Assembly: GCF_017447225.1 (NCBI RefSeq) | Contig: NZ_JAFSNZ010000004.1 | Location: 1-36,698, forward strand | DNA: 36,698 nt | Source: Methanobrevibacter sp. | Lineage (GTDB): Archaea; Methanobacteriota; Methanobacteria; Methanobacteriales; Methanobacteriaceae | Reading direction: 5' to 3' | Shown here: piece by piece, positions 32,116-36,698 of the stretch | Layout: each line of letters opens with the position of its first letter | How positions within the stretch are numbered: position 1 is the first letter of the stretch | Translations under genes and position numbers: made by a program | The notes under the pieces: model-generated | The model's database searches: none | Told to the model about the DNA's origin: nothing | What the model saw: only the letters and a program-made list of their open reading frames with translations

Positions 32116-32808
32116 ATGGCTGAACTGAGATACAGAGCAGGAAACATAAGAGACCCGGGAGTACACAAAATAGGCATCATTGCACTTGGATCACATCTAG
32201 AAAACCACGGACCAGCATTACCAATAGATACTGACGCGAAAATAGGTGCTCACATCGCATTTCAATCAGCACTCAAATCAGGAGCCAAGTTTTTGGGAGT
32301 TATATTTCCGGCATACGAACTGGATGAAATTGATCATGGAGTGCACGTTTCACTGGATGTATTAAAAGAAAATGTGATAGAAACACTGAATTCAGCAAAA
32401 AGATTTTTGGATATTGAAAAGGTCGTTATAGTAAATGCACATGGAGGAAATTTACCGTTAATGGCCGAAATATGGGATATTGAAGAGCAGACTGATTTGA
32501 TTGTAGTAATGAACAACAAGATTATATCTTCAGAAGGCCCTCATGCAGGAAGCGGTGAACTGTCAATGGCAAAAGTACTGGGCATCATAAATGAAAATGA
32601 ACTGGATAAACAGGCAGACGTGAACAAATACGTCGAAGTTGGCCTGCACGGATTTAAAAAAGCACGTGAAAACGACCCGAACATTGAAGAAGGGGCACTG
32701 GACGTTGAAGAAAATGGAGTGTATGTTGATGAAGAATACGGTCAACAACTTTTCAATCTAGCTATCGATACAGTACTCTTCGATATTGAAAAATTACTTG
32801 ATTTTTAA
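32116..32808 (+). CDS. arfB: ArfB, formylamino-pyrimidine deformylase (creatininase family)
   Basis: A 230-residue metal-dependent amidohydrolase of the creatininase family. ALGSHLENHGPALPIDTD supplies Glu-29, His-31 and Asp-40 as likely metal ligands, with VNAHGGNLPL and GPHAGSGELSMAKV completing the site. ArfB removes the formyl group from FAPy (2-amino-5-formylamino-6-ribosylaminopyrimidinone phosphate) in the archaeal riboflavin and F420 pathway. AGGTGA sits six bases before ATG 32116; a GTG at 32110 is less likely. Confidence 0.9.
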   Translation: MAELRYRAGNIRDPGVHKIGIIALGSHLENHGPALPIDTDAKIGAHIAFQSALKSGAKFLGVIFPAYELDEIDHGVHVSLDVLKENVIETLNSAKRFLDIEKVVIVNAHGGNLPLMAEIWDIEEQTDLIVVMNNKIISSEGPHAGSGELSMAKVLGIINENELDKQADVNKYVEVGLHGFKKARENDPNIEEGALDVEENGVYVDEEYGQQLFNLAIDTVLFDIEKLLDF

Positions 32809-33161
32809 GCTTCAGTAGGATAAGTAGTGGTTTCTACACTACCCCCACCATCTGATGATGAACCTGATTCAGATTGTTGTGACGAAGATGTATCTTCTGT
32901 CGTTTCAACACTGCTTTGGGAGCTTTGAGAACTGCTGTCATCAGTGTAGGTCTCCACATAACCATCATCAGAAGAACTTGAATCATCATTAGAAGTTAAA
33001 TCAGTTAAATTACCAAATAATCCACCATCATCTGTTGTATTATTTCCCAAATCAAGATTTAAATGATATGTACCAGTCATTGCTGCAAAAACACCTGCAA
33101 AACAGAATGCAATAATTGCAACTACTAAAACAACTAAAATAATAGCCGGACGACTTGACAT
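32805..33161 (-). CDS. Small anchored protein with Ser/Asp-rich tail
   Basis: About 118 residues: an N-terminal hydrophobic segment (AIILVVLVVAIIAFCFAGVF) followed by an extracellular low-complexity region of Ser, Asp, Gln, Thr and Glu (SSSSDDGYVETYTDDSSSQS). AGGTG sits six bases before ATG 33161. It resembles the anchored protein at 6154-6693 only in layout. A surface-exposed linker or stalk is likely; no enzyme domain is seen. Its stop overlaps the arfB stop. Confidence 0.7.
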   Translation of the reverse strand: MSSRPAIILVVLVVAIIAFCFAGVFAAMTGTYHLNLDLGNNTTDDGGLFGNLTDLTSNDDSSSSDDGYVETYTDDSSSQSSQSSVETTEDTSSSQQSESGSSSDGGGSVETTTYPTEA

Positions 33162-33227
33162 GTTTAACACCTATAAAATTAATAACAATAATATGTCTGA
33201 TAAAATATATAAATTTATAGGAATATT

Positions 33228-33824
33228 ATGAAAACGATAGCAAAAGCAGTTCAAAGTGAAATAAATGTCAAAAAATCACAGTTCATATGCCATTTATTTC
33301 CAACTAAAAACAAAAAGGAAAGCAAAGAAATAATATTGAAAGTAAACGAGCAGTATAGCGATGCCACCCATAACTGTACGGCATATATAGTCTCTGACGG
33401 GGAAGGATTTGACGATGACGGAGAGCCTGGAGGAACTGCCGGAAAACCTATGATCAATGTGCTGAGAAAAAATGAACTGCACAATGTGACTGCTGTTGTT
33501 ACACGTTATTTCGGTGGAATTAAGCTTGGAGCCGGAGGACTTGTCAGGGCTTATTCAAAATCAGTTATGGAAGCCATCAGTGAGGCTGAAATACTTGAAG
33601 TGGAATCATATGACGTTTATACATTAACCTTTGAATATGGAGATATCAAATTGGTGGATGGGGAAGTGAGAAACAACAATCTGGAAGCAATAAATAAAGA
33701 TTATTCAGATAAGGTCGTCTATGATGTGGTGTCTAAGGATTTCAGAGATATAGAAAAAATATTTGAAAAATATAATGGTAAGATTAATGTCAGTTTTAAA
33801 AATAAGGAAGTTTTAGTTAAATAA
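33228..33824 (+). CDS. YigZ/IMPACT family protein
   Basis: A 198-residue UPF0029 family protein with the hallmark FDDDGEPGGTAGKPM and VTRYFGGIKLGAGGLVRAYS. The C-terminal part (about 130-198) is the small ferredoxin-like domain seen in bacterial YigZ. The related eukaryotic IMPACT controls translation under stress; the role in archaea is unclear. AGGAAT precedes the ATG. It converges with the rubredoxin cluster, with one base between the stops. Confidence 0.9.
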   Translation: MKTIAKAVQSEINVKKSQFICHLFPTKNKKESKEIILKVNEQYSDATHNCTAYIVSDGEGFDDDGEPGGTAGKPMINVLRKNELHNVTAVVTRYFGGIKLGAGGLVRAYSKSVMEAISEAEILEVESYDVYTLTFEYGDIKLVDGEVRNNNLEAINKDYSDKVVYDVVSKDFRDIEKIFEKYNGKINVSFKNKEVLVK

Positions 33825-33825
33825 A

Positions 33826-33936
33826 CTACTGCTCTTCAAAATAACTTGCGTCAACATCACATAATGGACAGATGTAATCTTCCGGTAACTCATCACCTTC
33901 ATAGACATAGCCACAGACTTTACATACCCATGCCAT
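33826..33936 (-). CDS. Mini-rubredoxin (36 residues)
   Basis: Encodes [20 protein letters not shown] followed by [16 protein letters not shown], with Cys pairs C5xxC8 and C23xxC26 that bind one iron. It lacks about 17 residues of the loop found in ordinary rubredoxins and resembles the isolated rubredoxin tail domain of rubrerythrin. Likely a cytoplasmic one-electron carrier, for example to rubrerythrin or flavodiiron proteins. GGAGGA lies seven bases before the ATG. Last of four tandem rubredoxin-type genes. Confidence 0.88.
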   Translation of the reverse strand: MAWVCKVCGYVYEGDELPEDYICPLCDVDASYFEEQ

Positions 33937-33986
33937 GGTTAATCCTCCCGTTAATTTTAAAAAAAAGTTTGGTTGAAGAACAAAAA

Positions 33987-34097
33987 TTATTGTTCTTCGA
34001 AATTACTAGCGTCTACACCGCACATTGGACAGGTGAAGTCATCTGGTAATTCATCAGCTTCGTGAACGTATCCACATACTTTACAAACGAATGCCAT
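33987..34097 (-). CDS. Mini-rubredoxin (36 residues), second copy
   Basis: Encodes [20 protein letters not shown] followed by [16 protein letters not shown]. It has the same size and cysteine spacing as the downstream copy and is closely related, pointing to tandem duplication. AGGAGA precedes the ATG. It has the shortened loop. Separated from the neighbouring copy by about 50 bases and from the 45-residue gene by 12 bases. Confidence 0.9.
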   Translation of the reverse strand: MAFVCKVCGYVHEADELPDDFTCPMCGVDASNFEEQ

Positions 34098-34109
34098 AAT
34101 TATCTCTCC

Positions 34110-34247
34110 TTATTCTACTTTACTGAACATGTCTTTTGATGCTCCGCACATTGGACATTTGTAGTCATCTGGGAGGTCTTCAAAAGCAGTTCCTTCTGCG
34201 TCATCGTCATATACGTATCCGCACATATTACATTTCCATTTAGCCAT
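34110..34247 (-). CDS. Short rubredoxin (45 residues)
   Basis: Encodes [20 protein letters not shown], then [20 protein letters not shown] and FSKVE. The iron ligands are C6xxC9 and C31xxC34, with the [17 protein letters not shown] signature intact but an eight-residue deletion in the loop relative to the 53-residue gene upstream. AGGAGA precedes the ATG. Function as electron carrier, probably in oxygen defence. Confidence 0.93.
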   Translation of the reverse strand: MAKWKCNMCGYVYDDDAEGTAFEDLPDDYKCPMCGASKDMFSKVE

Positions 34248-34320
34248 AATATTGTCTCCTTTATATTAATACCAATAAATTGGCTCATCATTATTAATTT
34301 TTAGTTTTTTAATATATAAA

Positions 34321-34482
34321 CTATTCTACTTCTTTGAACATTGATTTAGAAACACCACATTTTGGGCATTTAAATGCATCAGCAAGTTCGGAAAATGGGG
34401 TTCCCGGTTCAACTCCACGTTCAGGAATACCTTCATCTTCATCATAAATATATCCACAAAGTTTACATTTCCATTTAGCCAT
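34321..34482 (-). CDS. Rubredoxin (53 residues, full length)
   Basis: Encodes MAKWKCKLCGYIYDEDEGIP, then ERGVEPGTPFSELADAFKCP and KCGVSKSMFKEVE, the standard rubredoxin with CKLCGYIYD and CPKCGVSK iron-binding loops and the usual GIxPGTPF segment. GGTGA lies eight bases before the ATG. It is first in the leftward run of four. The 70-base gap after it may hold a separate promoter for the next three. Confidence 0.95.
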   Translation of the reverse strand: MAKWKCKLCGYIYDEDEGIPERGVEPGTPFSELADAFKCPKCGVSKSMFKEVE

Positions 34483-34557
34483 AAAAAACAGTCACCTTTG
34501 TTTTTGATATATTTATTTTAGAATAAGATAGTATAAATAGTTAATTAGAAAATAGAA

Positions 34558-35346
34558 TTATAATTTATTAGGAACTTTCAGATGGTCCGGAAGCGGTTTG
34601 ATTCTAGCAGGAGTACCAATAGCTAAGTAAAATGGAGGCACACTGTGAATTACAATAGCTCCCGCAGCCACAATTGACCCTTCACCAATTTCAACATTTG
34701 ATAAAAATGTAGTGTTTCCACCGATTGAAGCTCCCCTTCTTATACGGGGACCCTGAAGCTCATAGTTTATACGGACAGGATATTTGTCATTTGTAAAACA
34801 GGCACAAGGACCGATAAATACGTTATCTTCAATAACAGAATTTGTCGGAATATATACATTGGACTGGATGCTCACATCGTTTCCGATAATCACATCACCT
34901 TCAATTACGGTGTTTGTTCCAATCAGCACGTCATCCCCGATGTTGGTGTTTTCTCTTATCACCACATTGTGTCCTGTTCTGAAATTGTCCCCTATAACGA
35001 CATCATTATAGATGATTGAGTTTGATCTTATGGTATAATTGTTTCCGATGACAGGTGGTTTTGAGCTTGGAGAGTATTCGACACCGAACTGGATATTGTC
35101 CTTAGGGTCGAACTGTAAAGGTTGCCTTACCTGCGGTCTTTCATCGGCCACTAAAGTGTCATACTCATCACGTCTTTCGATAATTTGAGGTCTTTCGGCA
35201 TAACGTGGCGGTTCCTGCTGATAAACAGGCCTTTGCTGAGGCTGCCTTTCGGTTAACCTGGAATAGTCAAATTCATATTCTTCAGGAATGCGATTATTCC
35301 TTTTTTGTGGCTGTTTATCCTCAAGTGATGATGAAAATCTTACCAT
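34558..35346 (-). CDS. Left-handed beta-helix (hexapeptide repeat) acyltransferase with disordered N-terminus
   Basis: A 262-residue protein. Residues about 1-85 are low complexity, rich in Gln, Pro, Arg, Glu and Tyr ([20 protein letters not shown]) and surely disordered. Residues about 95-255 consist of hexapeptide repeats ([20 protein letters not shown], then [20 protein letters not shown] and so on), with the loop [13 protein letters not shown] and the IGTPARI end typical of WbbJ/PglD-like N- or O-acyltransferases. Such enzymes acylate nucleotide sugars for surface glycans, pseudomurein or protein glycosylation. AAGG precedes the ATG. Confidence 0.85.
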   Translation of the reverse strand: MVRFSSSLEDKQPQKRNNRIPEEYEFDYSRLTERQPQQRPVYQQEPPRYAERPQIIERRDEYDTLVADERPQVRQPLQFDPKDNIQFGVEYSPSSKPPVIGNNYTIRSNSIIYNDVVIGDNFRTGHNVVIRENTNIGDDVLIGTNTVIEGDVIIGNDVSIQSNVYIPTNSVIEDNVFIGPCACFTNDKYPVRINYELQGPRIRRGASIGGNTTFLSNVEIGEGSIVAAGAIVIHSVPPFYLAIGTPARIKPLPDHLKVPNKL

Positions 35347-35521
35347 AATATCGAACCTTCAGTTAATTAAATTAAATAAATAGATGATTTAATTTATATA
35401 ATTCATTGATATATATACTAATTGGTCAATTTTCGATAGAGTTACACCCAAATACCCCTTACATAGTGACAAAATCTTTATATAACCTCAAATCCAAAGT
35501 AATATTAACGAAGGTGTAATT

Positions 35522-35812
35522 ATGCATTTAAAAGATTTACTTGACGATTTAGGATTAAGATTAAAATTACCGCAACACTGGTACTCAACTGACATCAGCG
35601 ACGATTTTGAAGAAGGAAAACTCATTAAAAATGAAGATATTGTAGTAATCGAAACTGAAATGGGAGATAAAAAAAGAAGAATAACCATAGATGTGGATGA
35701 CGGAATGTCCATTGTCACAATTCATCCGGGAGATAAGGAAATAGGCGTCAAATACCTTGACAACAAGGACGATTTCGAATACATCGGAAAAATCAGTGAC
35801 TTAAGAAATTAA
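35522..35812 (+). CDS. Small acidic protein of unknown function
   Basis: A 96-residue soluble acidic protein: MHLKDLLDDLGLRLKLPQHW, a lysine/glutamate-rich middle and a beta-rich end (RITIDVDDGMSIVTIHPGDK). No family is recognised. AAGGTG sits seven bases before the ATG, and codon use is normal for the genome. It is monocistronic and converges with the PAP2 gene, with 14 bases between stop codons. Confidence 0.75.
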   Translation: MHLKDLLDDLGLRLKLPQHWYSTDISDDFEEGKLIKNEDIVVIETEMGDKKRRITIDVDDGMSIVTIHPGDKEIGVKYLDNKDDFEYIGKISDLRN

Positions 35813-35826
35813 ATTTTTCCATATAA

Positions 35827-36375
35827 CTACTTTTCAACACCTACCCTCACCAATATTTTATCACCGTATTTATATACGAAATATGATGAAAGTGTTCCAA
35901 GCACCGCACCAACCACAACATCAAAAGGATAGTGAACACCACAATATATTCTTGAAAATGCTATCAGAAAACAGCACACCATTAAAACTGCCCTCAATAA
36001 TTTATTCTTATATCTGAAAATTAAAAAGCCTAAAACCGCAACAGTTGATGTTGTGTGTCCTGAGGGAAATGAATTGGGATCATTTTCCGTAATCAACAGA
36101 TGAACATCACTTAAGGCTACAAAGGGCCTCGGCTCCAAAAAGAGATTTTTCAAAACAAGCGCAATACCGTCGGCAATCAGCAATGACAATAAACATAATA
36201 CAGCAATATTTCTGACATTTCTCTTTTTGAATATGCTCGCTAAAATTATTACTGCAATACATATTGCAAACATTGCTTCAAATCCGCCCAGATGAGTGAT
36301 AAAGGGCATTATAATATTGAACAACGGATTTTGAAAACCATCATTTATAAAATAGAATACATCAACATTTAACAA
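35827..36375 (-). CDS. PAP2 family phosphatase (membrane)
   Basis: A 182-residue membrane protein with about five or six transmembrane segments and all three PAP2 motifs: KNLFLEPRP (76-84), PSGH (104-107) and SRIYCGVHYPFD (141-152), so the catalytic His pair is intact. Likely substrates are lipid phosphates such as polyprenyl diphosphate or archaetidylglycerophosphate. The start is a TTG at 36375 preceded by GAGGT about seven bases upstream; the nearby ATG at 36368 is out of frame. Confidence 0.9.
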   Translation of the reverse strand: MLNVDVFYFINDGFQNPLFNIIMPFITHLGGFEAMFAICIAVIILASIFKKRNVRNIAVLCLLSLLIADGIALVLKNLFLEPRPFVALSDVHLLITENDPNSFPSGHTTSTVAVLGFLIFRYKNKLLRAVLMVCCFLIAFSRIYCGVHYPFDVVVGAVLGTLSSYFVYKYGDKILVRVGVEK

Positions 36376-36698
36376 AGTAAAACCTCAAATAATATTATGA
36401 ATTTATCTTATAAATATTTCATGCTCCACATTACATCGCCATTAAAACTTACCTTTTCATTATAATATTGATTTTATCGAGTTATATTTAATAATAATAG
36501 TATATTGTACGAAAATAATTTAATAACTTATATACTTCCCCTAACATATATTTTACATAAACTAGGTTTTTAAAGAGGATTCACCATAATTCTCTAATTT
36601 AATACTTTTCATGTTTTTTACTAATTTCTAGTTATTTATGTGTTTATTTGATGTTTGGGTGACTTGTGTTGGTTATTTTTATTTTTAAGTATTATTCA
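36376..36698. other. Gene-free right edge with a probable rightward promoter
   Basis: No ORF with a ribosome-binding site is visible in these 323 bases. AATTTAATAACTTATATACTT at about 36519-36539 reads as BRE plus TATA, so transcription could begin near 36560 towards a gene or RNA beyond the window. Confidence 0.35.

Noticed and set aside
33846-34049. Plus-strand 67-codon ORF over the rubredoxin genes
   Set aside because: It is the antisense frame of two clear mini-rubredoxin genes, which have cysteine motifs and ribosome-binding sites.

Overview
The window comes from a methanogenic archaeon of the Methanobacteriales, most likely a Methanobrevibacter. The evidence is the iron hydrogenase Hmd with its full cofactor gene set, archaeal ribosomal protein L37e and an LSm protein, archaeal-type enzymes (ApgM, ArfB, a MetX-CBS fusion), very A+T-rich intergenic DNA, TATA-type promoters and frequent AGGTGA ribosome-binding sites. 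No rRNA, tRNA, CRISPR array or recognisable insertion sequence was found.

Layout. About 250-6700: leftward genes for an esterase, a MATE exporter, an iron-sulfur flavoprotein, then a compact set apgM, homoserine dehydrogenase, an ACT-domain protein and a short GatC-like protein, followed by a small anchored Ig-like protein. About 6800-12640: accessory-looking genes, namely an XRE repressor/ImmA-type peptidase pair with a perfect inverted repeat upstream, a second MATE exporter, a ribbon-helix-helix-like protein and a UvrA paralog without the UvrB-binding insert. About 12690-19950: the core of the window, hmd-hcgA-hcgB-hcgC-hcgD-hcgE-hcgF leftward and hcgG divergent, i.e. [Fe]-hydrogenase plus all seven genes for its iron-guanylylpyridinol cofactor. 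The shared 370-base intergenic region holds several palindromes, and a hairpin sits between hmd and hcgA.

About 19950-24950: a 614-base non-coding stretch rich in hairpins, an asparagine-synthetase-like protein whose glutaminase site is lost, a PD-(D/E)XK (Rpn-like) protein whose tail is repeated downstream as a separate ORF, and metY. About 24950-28920: a 24-residue membrane microprotein candidate, azlCD, metX and RNase III. With hom in the left part, metX and metY give the homoserine to O-acetylhomoserine to homocysteine branch. About 29000-30210: a poorly characterised cluster of short ORFs, one of only 37 codons.

About 30350-36375: L37e and LSm, a Panacea-like protein, a PUA protein with ArfB, a Ser-rich anchored protein, an IMPACT/YigZ protein, four tandem rubredoxin-type genes of decreasing size (53, 45, 36, 36 residues), a hexapeptide-repeat acyltransferase with a disordered N-terminus, a small unknown protein and a PAP2 phosphatase. 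The strongest leads for something undescribed are: the promoter element shared by three sites (window start, 29007, 31013); the operator-like repeats around hmd and hcgG; the asparagine-synthetase-like protein; the shrinking rubredoxin series; and the small-ORF cluster at 29413-30206.
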